DNA of 64,000 bases from Acidobacteriaceae bacterium (lineage in GTDB: Bacteria > Acidobacteriota > Terriglobia > Terriglobales > Acidobacteriaceae): assembly GCA_003151155.1 (NCBI GenBank), contig PLWX01000256.1, forward strand, positions 22,347 through 86,346, written 5' to 3'. The notes below the pieces were generated by a model, which did not search any database, was not told where the DNA came from, and worked only from the letters and a program-made list of their open reading frames with translations. Below are positions 1 through 8,252 of the stretch, in pieces (position 1 is the first letter of the stretch; every line of letters starts with the position of its first letter). A program made the position numbers and the translations under genes.

Positions 1-207
1 AAGTGCAATGTGGAGATCCGAACGCGATGAAGGCGATGGAACGGAAACAACAGGTTGGGGCGGCGCGATCACCTGTTCCGGCTCTTCCGGATCGAGTGAA
101 TAGCGGCATTTACGGCAAAGATTGTTGTTGGTCCGGAATTGGACGAGGGTGCATTTGTCGCATCGAACCACTTCCCTAGAGTCAACGGGTGCGAGCGTCG
201 TGGCCAT
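1..207 (-). CDS. zinc-ribbon protein, possible HTH regulator (partial)
   Basis: This gene runs off the left edge; only its first 69 codons are present and it is not in the ORF track. I translated it by hand from the ATG at 207. The N-terminus has a compact zinc ribbon, VRCDKCTLVQF followed by LCRKCRYSLD, giving two CxxC knuckles 15 residues apart, then a Pro/Ser-rich linker (PEQVIAPPQPVVSVPSP). Similar N-termini precede a helix-turn-helix domain in some acidobacterial proteins as I recall them, but that part lies outside the window, so the regulator label is inference. No strong Shine-Dalgarno is visible. Confidence 0.6.
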   Translation of the reverse strand, partial: MATTLAPVDSREVVRCDKCTLVQFRTNNNLCRKCRYSLDPEEPEQVIAPPQPVVSVPSPSSRSDLHIAL

Positions 208-338
208 CAGGTTGTGGAAGATGCCAGAGCGGTAACATCTTCAGCCACTTACACGATTTTTGTGATGAGCAGCTTTGCGTAATTTGAAGGATAAGACCCT
301 TCTCTGTCAAGATATTTTCCAAAGAAAGACTAGAAGCA

Positions 339-353
339 CCGGACAAAGTCCGG
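339..353. promoter_or_regulatory. short perfect hairpin in the leader of the HD gene
   Basis: CCGGAC-AAA-GTCCGG forms a perfect 6-bp stem with a 3-nt loop, 31 bp before the ATG of the HD-domain gene. It may be a leader hairpin or a chance palindrome. There is no T-tract, so it is not a terminator. Confidence 0.25.
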
Positions 354-384
354 AGATACCCGGCGAAACGAGGAAAAAATCGGC

Positions 385-972
385 ATGACTCGCGAAGATG
401 CGTGGGGGTTACTAACTGAGTTCACCCAGTCAGAAAGTTTGCGCAAACATGCGCTGGCTGTGGAAGCGTGCGTTCGCGCTTATGCCAAGAAATTCGGCGA
501 GGACGAAAACACCTGGGCGCTCGTCGGACTCATCCACGACTTCGATTACGAGAAATATCCGAGTCTTGAGGACCATCCCTATCGCGGGAACGAGATCCTC
601 GCCCAGCGGGGCTGGCCGGAAGAAGTTCGTAGAGCGATCATGTCGCATGCCGAGTATACCGGCGTGAAGCGCGAGTCGAAGCTGGAGAAGACGCTGTTTG
701 CCTGCGACGAGCTCGCCGGCTTCCTCACCGCTACCGCTCTCGTCAAGCCAGGTAAGTCATTGGCCGAAGTGGAAGCGAAGGGCGTGCGCAAGAAAATGAA
801 GGACAAGGCCTTCGCGCGCAGTGTGAACCGTGATGACATTGTGAATGGCGCGGCAGAGCTAGGCGTGGATCTCGAGGAGCACATTGCCTTCTGTATCGAT
901 GCGATGAAAGGCGTGGCGAAAGAGTTAGGACTGGAAGGAACTCCGCCACCTTCACCTCAGCCGCTGGCTTAG
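385..972 (+). CDS. HD-domain phosphohydrolase
   Basis: A 195-residue soluble protein with the metal-binding layout of the HD superfamily: H22 in LRKHALAVE, the H51-D52 doublet in LIHDFDYE, H88 in MSHAEY and D108 in ACDEL. HD proteins hydrolyse phosphomonoesters or phosphodiesters of nucleotides and related compounds; the substrate cannot be read from sequence. The C-terminus is Pro-rich and probably disordered. The ATG at 385 is preceded by GAGG about 12 bases upstream. Its stop overlaps the stop of the convergent VWA gene in the sequence TTAG. Family assignment is firm, substrate unknown. Confidence 0.85.
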   Translation: MTREDAWGLLTEFTQSESLRKHALAVEACVRAYAKKFGEDENTWALVGLIHDFDYEKYPSLEDHPYRGNEILAQRGWPEEVRRAIMSHAEYTGVKRESKLEKTLFACDELAGFLTATALVKPGKSLAEVEAKGVRKKMKDKAFARSVNRDDIVNGAAELGVDLEEHIAFCIDAMKGVAKELGLEGTPPPSPQPLA

Positions 973-1865
973 TGTCCGGCTGCGCTGCAAGGCGCGAGCG
1001 CAGCGGGTGCCACGACTTTACCCCCTGCGATTTTTCTACGGTCTACTTCCACCCGCAGAGGCATCGGCTTGTCCTGTCCGTCTTGGTCGGTTTCCAACTG
1101 GTAGACGTTGCTGTATTGCGCATAGCTGTGGGTAAAGCTGGCGACCGCTGCATCGATTTGAGGAAGGCTGATCACAACCCCGCTCGCCGTAGCGTCCACG
1201 ACCAGGGGGACGAGGAAAGCTCCGCCGGAAGCATCGGCCAGTTCGACAAACGGCTGCATTCCTCCTGCATTGGTTGCAGGAAGAGCCACGACAAACAAAC
1301 GCACTCCTGAGTTAGCGAGACGTTGACGCACCTCAGCTGCAGCAGTCTTGCTGCCGTTGTCAGGAGAATCGGTAAATACCACCACAGCATCGCCACGATG
1401 CATGGCAACTCGCGTCATCCCCGCCACCACCGCGTCGTACACCGCATTCCTCTTTTCGTCGCTTACTGGAGGTCCAACCGCAAAAGGATCTCCGGAACGG
1501 CCGTCGATCACCGCCGAGAGATCCGCGGCGAACGATCCAGCCATTACCGTGCCCGGAGCCGTAGAACTGACCGCGGCAGCCAGACGCTTCGCCATCTCTA
1601 GCTTCAGCGACTCGCCCATCGAACCGGTGCGAGAAACCAGCAGCAGCGTGCTGTGAGGAAACACGCCATAACTCATCGCTGCGATATTCACATTCTGATT
1701 TTTGACGTGAACTTTGAAATCGCCGGGAGCGAGGCCGCTCACCGCATTTCCACCCTGGTCAAGGACGGTTAGCTGCACGATCGCCGGACCGCATCCCCGC
1801 GCTGCTGCCGCTGGAATGGAGGTAGCCGTCGCCAATATCAGGAGACCCGCACCTGCCCTTAACAT
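969..1865 (-). CDS. VWFA-related secreted protein, MIDAS degenerate
   Basis: 298 residues: N-terminal signal peptide (hydrophobic to about residue 22, AAAARG), a short beta domain (VLDQGGNAVSGLAPGDFKV) typical of the acidobacterial VWFA-related family, then a von Willebrand A fold with the later strands VVVFTDSPDNGS and RLFVVALP. The MIDAS motif DxSxS is replaced by VSRTGSMGES: the first Asp is Ser, so divalent-metal binding is probably lost. It lies directly downstream of a frameshifted paralogue on the same strand (1991-2929) whose MIDAS is intact (LDASGS), so the two look like a tandem duplication. Likely periplasmic or surface; ligand unknown. Confidence 0.75.
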   Translation of the reverse strand: MLRAGAGLLILATATSIPAAAARGCGPAIVQLTVLDQGGNAVSGLAPGDFKVHVKNQNVNIAAMSYGVFPHSTLLLVSRTGSMGESLKLEMAKRLAAAVSSTAPGTVMAGSFAADLSAVIDGRSGDPFAVGPPVSDEKRNAVYDAVVAGMTRVAMHRGDAVVVFTDSPDNGSKTAAAEVRQRLANSGVRLFVVALPATNAGGMQPFVELADASGGAFLVPLVVDATASGVVISLPQIDAAVASFTHSYAQYSNVYQLETDQDGQDKPMPLRVEVDRRKIAGGKVVAPAALAPCSAAGH

Positions 1866-1990
1866 TTCCCGAGCCCACCTTCGCCCACAGTTTCGACGAT
1901 AGTACTACCGCCCAAAAACCGTGGAGCGCAGATTTAATACCTAGGTTGCAATAAAAGGTACGTCACGAAGGTAACGGGGAAATTGTGATG

Positions 1991-2929
1991 CTAACGATTC
2001 AGAGTTCCGCAAGGAAGGAGTTCGTTCGGATACGCCAGCACAAGGTGCGCCAGCTTTGGCGCAAGTTTCACATTGACCATAGCACGTTTCGAGACTGACG
2101 GGAGTAGCAGGCGGAATCCGGTTTGCTGCTTCGCGTACCACACTGTCAAGGGTTCTGTGTAGTCGAGTATCTTAAGACGATCCAATGTCGCTCCGGCATG
2201 GAGCGTATTTTGAAACACAGGGTCCCCGGCGATAACGCTGAAGACTGCTCCGCCGGATTGGATCGCCATGTCGAAAACAAACTTCTTGTTGTCTGTTAAT
2301 TGCGCAGGCAAGGAGACGCAGGAACGTACACGACGAATAAACGGGTTCTCGTTTCGCGAAGTTTTCTCAGAACATCCGTAGCTGTTCGCTGGCTGTGATT
2401 GTCGCTTCCGTCGGTAATGACCACGATCGCGTCTTCGGGTGCGGTATGAGGCACTGCACCAAGCGTAAACAGGATCGCCTCGTACAACGAGGTCCGATGT
2501 CTCTTTGACTCATTGAGCCGCTTCTCGAAAGGAGCCAGCCCCGACGAAACTACATCCTTGCGGTCTGCAAATTCTGTGATCTTCTCATCGAAGGCCGCGA
2601 TCTTCACTTCGCCTTCAGAGGGGAAATTTGGCAATCGCCAATGCGAACTCGCCCGATAACCTCCAATACCTGGACGCGGTCATGCTGCCGCTGGCGTCGA
2701 GCAGAATGTAAGTGGTGTGCGGGAAAATGCCGTAACTCAATGACTCAACCGGAACATTCCTGCGATTCAGCATTACGTGAAAATTGCCGGACGAGATGGC
2801 TGCCGCCCGGTCCGTCGCAATCCCTGAAACTACAACAGGCAACACGTTTGTTCGGCACTCGGGAACTTGTGCATGCGCGAATACCGAAGTGAACACAATA
2901 AGCAGAATAAGAGCGTGTAGTCGTGACAT
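1991..2929 (-). pseudogene. VWFA-related protein broken by two frameshifts
   Basis: Three overlapping reading frames rebuild one VWA protein. Residues from 2929 give a signal peptide (ALILLIVFTSVFAHA), the family's beta domain and an intact MIDAS (LLDASGSM) and stop after AIAKFPL. The next frame (2634-2296) carries the middle, including VVITDGSDN and LFVVYVPAS. The last (2311-1991) carries the C-terminal strands. Frame changes fall near 2615-2634 (in CCAAATTTCCCC) and near 2296-2316 (in TCTCCTTGCC). Total span, about 313 codons, matches the intact neighbour of 298. Either a decaying duplicate or two sequencing indels. Confidence 0.75.
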
Positions 2930-3007
2930 GCTTTTGCGACGAACGATACTCCCGGTAGGTCAAGTCGCAAAAGTAATTTCTCTAAAACCGGTCGCCCGTC
3001 GCCCTTT

Positions 3008-4558
3008 TTAGGAACGCGCGGCCTTTGCGAGCTTGCCGCTCCGCACCAACTCTGCCGCAACGGCAAAATCCCTGGTCAACACACGATCCTCTTGGATCGC
3101 AGGCGAGACTGCGCGGATTTCGTCATGCACCTTTTGTAGCAGCTTCGTAGTTTTTAACGGAGCGACAAAGTCCAGAGCCTGCGCCGCCGCCAGGGCCTCG
3201 ATCGCCAGCACGTTCCGTGTGTTTTGGACGATCCGCTGCAGTTTGATCGCGGCGGTCATGCCCATCGAAACGAAGTCCTCTTTGTTGCCAGAAGTGGTGA
3301 TGGAATCGACCGACGCAGGATGTGCCCAGACCTTGTTCTCACTGACCAGGGCCGCGGCCGTGACCTGCGGCATCATGAAGCCTGAATTCAGCCCGGCACC
3401 GGGCGCGAGAAATGCGGGCAGTCCTTCACTCAGCGCAGGATTCACTAATCTCTCGATGCGACGCTCCGAAATTCCCGCCAGAGCGCTCAATGCGATAGCC
3501 AGGAAGTCCAACGCAAACGCAAGCGGCTCTCCGTGAAAATTTCCGCCCGAGATGATGTCGCCTTGCACCGGCGCATCGGATCGTTGCCCCACCTGCTTGG
3601 GTTCTGGAAAAACCAGCGGATTATCCACCGCGGAATTCATCTCGACTTCGAACACTGAGCGGCAGTAGCGAATGGTGTCGCGCACCGCGCCATGAACCTG
3701 TGGAATGCAGCGCAACGAGTAGGCATCTTGCACCCGCGCGCAATCGATGTGCGACGCGTGGATCTGGCTTCCCGCCAGCAGGCGTCGCAGATTGGCTGCG
3801 ACCTCCACCTGCCCAGCGTGCGGACGTGCGTTGTGAATACGCGCATCGAAAGCGGCATCGGTTCCCTTCAGCACATCGAGCGAGAGCGCGCCCAGGGCAT
3901 CGGCGGTTTCGGCGAGAATCTGCGACTCAAGAATCGCCAGCAGTCCAACCGCGAGCATCGCCTGGGTGCCATTGATCAGAGAAATTGTTTCTTTGGCTTC
4001 CAGCGTGATGGGTTTAATTTGCGCGGCCTGGAGCGCATCGGCGCCGCTCATGCGCTTGCCTTGGTAGGATGCCTCCCCTTCGCCGATGAGCACTAATCCC
4101 TGGTGCGCCAGTGGAGCCAGATCGCCGCTAGCACCTACACTTCCCTGAGATGGGATAACCGGATGCACGCCGCGGTTCAACATCTCGCACAACGTATCGA
4201 TAACAATTCCTCGGACTCCCGAGCAGCCTTTGGCCAGAGAGTTCGCCCGCAGCAGGATCATCGCCCGGCTGATCGCTTCGCTTAGCGGTTCGCCGACCCC
4301 GACGGCATGCGAACGCATCAGGTTCAATTGCAGAGTTCGGTTCTCGGCGGGCGGAATTCGGACATCGCTCAATTTGCCGACGCCGGTGGTCACCGCATAA
4401 GCGAGTCGATCTGTCGCGACAACATCTTCAATGACCGCACGCGCCCGGTCCACAGCCGCACGTGCATCCGGATCGAGCAGTACCGGCCGATTTTCGTATA
4501 CCACCTCACGCAGGTCATCCAGCGTCAGGGTATTTCCTGTGATATGCAGAGCTTTCAT
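3008..4558 (-). CDS. hutH: histidine ammonia-lyase
   Basis: Converts L-histidine to urocanate and ammonia, the first step of histidine degradation. The 516-residue length fits the family. The MIO prosthetic group forms from Ala-Ser-Gly in GSVGASGDLAPLAH (Ser about 144), and the HAL-type SH pair is present in LMRSHAVGVG (His about 84), which favours HAL over phenylalanine or tyrosine lyases. The ATG overlaps the upstream thioesterase stop (ATGA), so translation is coupled. hutU, hutI and a hut regulator are not in the window. An intergenic CRP-like palindrome lies upstream of the two-gene unit at 5140-5155. Confidence 0.95.
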   Translation of the reverse strand: MKALHITGNTLTLDDLREVVYENRPVLLDPDARAAVDRARAVIEDVVATDRLAYAVTTGVGKLSDVRIPPAENRTLQLNLMRSHAVGVGEPLSEAISRAMILLRANSLAKGCSGVRGIVIDTLCEMLNRGVHPVIPSQGSVGASGDLAPLAHQGLVLIGEGEASYQGKRMSGADALQAAQIKPITLEAKETISLINGTQAMLAVGLLAILESQILAETADALGALSLDVLKGTDAAFDARIHNARPHAGQVEVAANLRRLLAGSQIHASHIDCARVQDAYSLRCIPQVHGAVRDTIRYCRSVFEVEMNSAVDNPLVFPEPKQVGQRSDAPVQGDIISGGNFHGEPLAFALDFLAIALSALAGISERRIERLVNPALSEGLPAFLAPGAGLNSGFMMPQVTAAALVSENKVWAHPASVDSITTSGNKEDFVSMGMTAAIKLQRIVQNTRNVLAIEALAAAQALDFVAPLKTTKLLQKVHDEIRAVSPAIQEDRVLTRDFAVAAELVRSGKLAKAARS

Positions 4559-5013
4559 TCAGCCTCAGTTTGCGCTTCCGCGGCGCGCCCCGCAACCGTG
4601 CGGAAAACACTCATATATTTTTCGGGAAAAGGCGATTTTTCCATCTTCGCGTTGACCGCGACGTGCGTGCTCTCGCCCTCGGCTAGCAGCAGACCGTCCT
4701 CGGCACGAAGCACCTGGTATTGGAAGGTAATGAACGACGAACGCAGGCGCGCGATGCGCGTGCGGATCGTGATCTCGTCGTCATAGCGCGCGGGCGCCTT
4801 ATAGCGGCATCGCACTTCCACGACTGGCAGATGCAACTGATCCTCCTGCTCCATCTCACGGTACGTGATGCCCAGTTGCCGCATGAATTCTACCCGTCCC
4901 ACCTCGAACCAGATGATGTAGTTCGAGTGATACACCACGTTCATCTGGTCGGTTTCGGCGTAACGCGCGCGAAGGCGCGTTTCAAGAACTGTGGCAGTAG
5001 GATTCGTGGTCAC
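4555..5013 (-). CDS. acyl-CoA thioesterase, YbgC/4HBT hotdog family
   Basis: 152 residues with the hotdog signature LRARYAETDQMNVVYHSNYIIWFEVGRVEFMR near the N-terminus; the Asp in AETDQM is the usual catalytic residue of 4-hydroxybenzoyl-CoA thioesterase-like enzymes. Such enzymes hydrolyse acyl-CoA (YbgC-type) or acyl-ACP thioesters in the cytoplasm. The start is GTG at 5013; no ATG lies upstream of the conserved domain. It is first in a two-gene unit with hutH (4-bp overlap). A functional link to histidine catabolism is not obvious, so the pairing may be only positional. Confidence 0.85.
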   Translation of the reverse strand: MTTNPTATVLETRLRARYAETDQMNVVYHSNYIIWFEVGRVEFMRQLGITYREMEQEDQLHLPVVEVRCRYKAPARYDDEITIRTRIARLRSSFITFQYQVLRAEDGLLLAEGESTHVAVNAKMEKSPFPEKYMSVFRTVAGRAAEAQTEAE

Positions 5014-5139
5014 GCGGGAACGACACCCTTTCGACGCCAGATCTTCGCATCGAGGCTAGCACAAGCGACTCGATTTCATCTCCTACCACTCTCGTGGGAG
5101 GCGCCGCAAAGCCTCGTGGGTAACGATCGCGCCGTGATT

Positions 5140-5166
5140 TGTGACAACTCTCACAAGCACTTGTGA
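5140..5166. promoter_or_regulatory. CRP/FNR-type operator palindrome
   Basis: TGTGA-N6-TCACA (5140-5155) matches the CRP consensus half-sites and spacing exactly. A second palindrome, TCACAAG-CA-CTTGTGA (5151-5166), shares its right half. The site sits in the 228-bp divergent region between the thioesterase-hutH unit (start 5013) and a small gene (start 5242). CRP-family control of a catabolic lyase would be plausible; the binding factor is inference. Confidence 0.5.
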
Positions 5167-5174
5167 CCGCGGGC

Positions 5175-5201
5175 ATAGAGCGTGCCACGCCTACGCTCTA
5201 T
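5175..5201. promoter_or_regulatory. 9-bp inverted repeat upstream of a small gene
   Basis: ATAGAGCGT-N9-ACGCTCTAT is a perfect 9-bp inverted repeat ending 40 bp before the small gene at 5242. It is operator-like in size and spacing; there is no T-tract, so it is not a terminator. The factor is unknown. Confidence 0.35.
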
Positions 5202-5241
5202 CTTCGCATCAGTAACAAACAATTTCATTTGCCGGGAAGCA

Positions 5242-5517
5242 ATGATGAAAAACATAAATGCAGCGGGTAGCAAGAAGTGCTGGCGGGAAAGAGTCACGGC
5301 GGAGATCACGGTTGCGCACCTGATCGAATTCGCGCGCGAAGCCGGTAACGAGCTTTCGATCGCCAAAGCCGAGGCGTTCCTCAACGAAAACGGCCACGCC
5401 TACGAAATGTGGATGCACATGATGCGCGCCGGCGAAGAGTTTCTTAAAAGCCACATGAATGATCGCATGCCGATTCAACCTGTGCACGCAGCAGAAGCAG
5501 TACAGATGGTGAACTAG
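5242..5517 (+). CDS. small hypothetical protein
   Basis: The ORF track opens at 5182, but the ATG at 5242 follows GGGAAGC by a short spacer and clears the upstream inverted repeat, giving 91 residues (MMKNINAAGSKKCWRE...). The protein is probably soluble and helical, with no signal peptide or membrane segment. A middle segment, LIEFAREAGNELSIAKAEAFLNENGHAYEMWMHMM, looks like a two-helix unit with several Met and His residues. I do not recognise a family. Divergent from hutH and sharing its regulatory region. Confidence 0.55.
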   Translation: MMKNINAAGSKKCWRERVTAEITVAHLIEFAREAGNELSIAKAEAFLNENGHAYEMWMHMMRAGEEFLKSHMNDRMPIQPVHAAEAVQMVN

Positions 5518-5521
5518 AGGA

Positions 5522-5545
5522 TTTCGCCCTCCGATTAGGGCGAAA
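5522..5545. other. hairpin after the small gene, no T-tract
   Basis: TTTCGCCCT-N6-AGGGCGAAA is a perfect 9-bp stem four bases after the stop of the small gene. Neither strand has a following T-run, so it may be an RNA-stabilising 3' structure rather than a factor-independent terminator. Confidence 0.4.
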
Positions 5546-5637
5546 CGCACAATGAACTGGAAGAATTTGTGGGTGTAAGCGACCGGAACTCCCGATAACG
5601 AAGGAACCGGCACCCGCACTCACGATGGAACACCTGC

Positions 5638-5671
5638 AGGGATGCGAAATTTGCATCCCTCTTCTTCGTTT
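5638..5671 (+). terminator. probable terminator of the 5242 gene
   Basis: AGGGATGC-GAAATTT-GCATCCCT is a perfect 8-bp stem followed on the plus strand by the T-rich CTTCTTCGTTT. It ends at the stop of the convergent CAP-domain gene. The T-tract is interrupted, so efficiency is uncertain. Confidence 0.5.
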
Positions 5672-6471
5672 CAATAAATCGCCATCACCATCCAAAACAC
5701 TTTGTTCGGATAGGAAGCGCTCGAGGCGAAGCAGACGCCCAGCGAATAGCTCGTGGACGCGCGGTCGGCGGCCAGTTGCTTCACCTGTTCCGGAAGCTTC
5801 GCCGGATCGGTGGCCGTCCACGCCATCACCCCACGAACATTCTTCATTTTGCGTGGCGACTGCGTATCCAACTTGTCGCTATTGGCCATCTCGCAAGCCA
5901 CCTTGCCCAGCGCGGGCGAAGGCTTCTCGACCGCCAGCGGCGCTCCTTCTTTGTGGCGAAGTTCCAGGTACTTCGTCTTCACCAGATTCGCTGCTTCCGA
6001 CGCGGAAGTAGTTCCCAACTGCTTCGAGAAATCTTCCGTCACCCAGATCAGGTTTCCGCTGTGCTTCACGCCCAGCCCGATGGCGGTGAATTTGGGATTG
6101 AGAATATTCGCGCGATGTCCGGGTGAATGCATGAACTCATCATGCGCATGCTCCGGCGCCCAATCATAGGCCACATTTTCGCCCGCGATATCGAACACCG
6201 CGCCCGCATCCGCCAGTCGATCGCGCAGGACTGGTTCATCGGACAACTTATGGGTCAGCTCGTGGTGGTCGATCATCAGTTCGGTATGCCGCCGGGCAGC
6301 GACGGTGAGCGTGGTGTCGATGCGCACCGGTTCCAGCCCTCGTTCGGTGCGCTCCTTGTTGATCAGCGTGACGATCTGGCTTTCCGCTTGCGCGTCGAAA
6401 TCCTCTCCGCGCCGGACTGTGGCAAACAGCGGAACACTCAATAGCAGGAAAATGATGAGACGTTTAAACAA
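5671..6471 (-). CDS. secreted CAP-domain (SCP/PR-1) protein
   Basis: A CAP superfamily protein: after a signal peptide (LIIFLLLSVPLFATV) comes LINKERTERGLEPVRIDTTLTVAARRHTELM, then GENVAYDW and HDEFMHSPGHRANILNPKFTAIGLGV, the usual CAP signatures with the conserved His/Glu cavity residues. The C-terminal 80 residues have no recognised fold. Bacterial CAP proteins are exported; molecular activity is mostly unknown. Start: the track uses TTG at 6486; I prefer TTG at 6471, which follows AGGTG by about 5 bases and gives a cleaner signal peptide (KRLIIFLLL). Neither is certain. Confidence 0.8.
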   Translation of the reverse strand: MFKRLIIFLLLSVPLFATVRRGEDFDAQAESQIVTLINKERTERGLEPVRIDTTLTVAARRHTELMIDHHELTHKLSDEPVLRDRLADAGAVFDIAGENVAYDWAPEHAHDEFMHSPGHRANILNPKFTAIGLGVKHSGNLIWVTEDFSKQLGTTSASEAANLVKTKYLELRHKEGAPLAVEKPSPALGKVACEMANSDKLDTQSPRKMKNVRGVMAWTATDPAKLPEQVKQLAADRASTSYSLGVCFASSASYPNKVFWMVMAIY

Positions 6472-6654
6472 GATGCACCTGATCAAAATGAATATACCCG
6501 CGCCCCGGCTAGCCTCCGAGTCACGCAGGTACTAGTCCCTCGGGGGACACGCTTCTTCGGCCCCCCGCAGCTATGAACCCTGCTCGCGGTGGAAAAGTTC
6601 CGCGCAGAATCGCGAAAGAAACTCGTACAATCAGCTCAAACAAGGCGGAATTCT

Positions 6655-8034
6655 ATGGGCTCATTGCTTTTGGCAGGGATCGTCTGTGCCGTAATCGCGG
6701 CAGCCATCACCTATTTCGCGCTGCGGGCGCAGTCGGCTGGTCTCGACGCACGTCTCTCCGGCGCCGAACGGGACTTGGCCACGGCGCGCCAGGAACTGGC
6801 GGCCAAGAACAGCGCCAACGCGCAGCTTGATCGCGAACTCGCCGGCCTCCGAGTCAGCCTGGCCAACGAGCAGAAAAATTCCGCAGATAAAATCGCCCTG
6901 CTGCAAAATGCCAGCGCCGACTTGCAAAAGCAGTTCGAGAATCTGGCCGCTTCCGCGCTGAAGAGCAACAACGAATCCTTCCTGCAACTGGCTCGAACCC
7001 AGCTCGAAGTCTTTCAGAACCAGGCCAAAGGCGATTTGACCGAACGCCAGAAGGCGATCGAAACCCTTGTGAAACCGATCCATGAAAGCCTCAGCAAATT
7101 CGACAGCCAGATTCAGCAGATCGAGAAATCGCGCAACGAAGCGTATGGCTCTTTGCTCTCGCAAGTGAAGACGCTTACCCAGACCAACGACCAGCTTCGC
7201 CTCGAAACCGGCGCCCTGGTCACCGCCCTGCGCGCCCCACAAGGCCGCGGCCGCTGGGGCGAAATCCAACTCCGTCGCGTCGCGGAAATGGCCGGGATGA
7301 TCAATCGCTGCGACTTCGTTGAACAGGAACATCGAAACGGCGAAGACGGTGGCCTCCGTCCCGACATGATCGTGAAATTGCCCGGTGGCAAAACTGTTGT
7401 AGTCGACGCCAAAACGCCGCTCGCAGCGTACCTCAACGCGTTGGAAGCGAAGACCGATGCCGAGCGTTCGGAGTTTCTGCGGCAACATGCGGCGCAGGTA
7501 CGCGTGCACATCAAGAAGCTCGGCGCAAAGGCCTATTGGGAGCAGTTCCCCGCCGCGCCAGAGATGGTCGTGATGTTTCTTCCCAACGAAGCATTCTTCA
7601 GTGCGGCACTCTCAGAAGATCCGACACTGATTGAAGCCGGGGTTGCGGAAAAGGTGATTATCGCGTCGCCGACGACGTTGATCGCGTTGTTGCGCGCCGT
7701 GCACTACGGCTGGGCGCAACAGGACATCGCACGGAATGCCATTGAAGTAAGCCAGCTCGGCAAGGAACTTTACGAACGCCTGTGCACGATGGCGGCACAC
7801 TTCGACGACGTAGGGACGAAGCTGAACAGCGCTGTAGGTTCCTATAACAAGGCCGTCTCGTCGTTGGAATCCCGCGTCCTTGCGACTGCCCGCAAATTTC
7901 CCGATCTCGCCGTTCCGGTCAAGGAAGAGATTCCAGAACTTACCCAGGTGGAACAAGCGACGAAGAAGTTGCAGTCGGGAGACTGGACCGCCCAGGCCGA
8001 GCAACTACCGTTCGTCGATAAAGCCGAGGCGTAA
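6655..8034 (+). CDS. rmuC: RmuC-family DNA recombination protein
   Basis: RmuC limits recombination at short inverted repeats and has a PD-(D/E)XK-like nuclease fold. The true start is ATG 6655 (MGSLLLAGIVCAVIAAAIT, after AAGGCGG), not the track's GTG at 6589: it begins directly with an N-terminal membrane anchor. A long coiled coil rich in Ala, Gln and Glu follows (about residues 25-170), then the RmuC core with LRAPQGRGRWGEIQLRRVAE and VKLPGGKTVVVDAKTPLAAYL, where DAK is the nuclease-like motif. About 459 residues, normal for the family. Monocistronic, followed by a repeat element. Confidence 0.93.
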   Translation: MGSLLLAGIVCAVIAAAITYFALRAQSAGLDARLSGAERDLATARQELAAKNSANAQLDRELAGLRVSLANEQKNSADKIALLQNASADLQKQFENLAASALKSNNESFLQLARTQLEVFQNQAKGDLTERQKAIETLVKPIHESLSKFDSQIQQIEKSRNEAYGSLLSQVKTLTQTNDQLRLETGALVTALRAPQGRGRWGEIQLRRVAEMAGMINRCDFVEQEHRNGEDGGLRPDMIVKLPGGKTVVVDAKTPLAAYLNALEAKTDAERSEFLRQHAAQVRVHIKKLGAKAYWEQFPAAPEMVVMFLPNEAFFSAALSEDPTLIEAGVAEKVIIASPTTLIALLRAVHYGWAQQDIARNAIEVSQLGKELYERLCTMAAHFDDVGTKLNSAVGSYNKAVSSLESRVLATARKFPDLAVPVKEEIPELTQVEQATKKLQSGDWTAQAEQLPFVDKAEA

Positions 8035-8078
8035 CTGTCGCACGCTGTTGCTCGCGTGAACCGTCTGGTCTGACGACC

Positions 8079-8200
8079 TGTGGGTGCCCCACCGTTGTGA
8101 CTTCAGCCACAGGGTGGGCCGGCAAGGCGCGGATCATCAGGAAACCCCAGGAGAGTTTGAGATCGCCCACCCTCCCTTCGGGAAGGGTGGGGCACCCACA
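8079..8200. repeat. MITE-like inverted-repeat element, copy 1
   Basis: The ends TGTGGGTGCCCCACC and GGTGGGGCACCCACA form a perfect 15-bp inverted repeat around about 92 bp; inside, CCCACCCTcccttcggGAAGGGTGGG makes a further stem. A second element with the same ends lies at 43218-43347. No ORF is inside. It fills the gap between rmuC and the TPR gene. Confidence 0.7.
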
Positions 8201-8252
8201 GTCATGCCACTCCATCGCGAGAAAGCACGACTATGCGATAATCGGCGGCGCT

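Noticed and set aside
6661-7509. 282-residue minus-strand ORF
   Set aside because: Antisense shadow of rmuC; composition (His/Gln-rich) is what the complementary strand of a coiled-coil gene gives.
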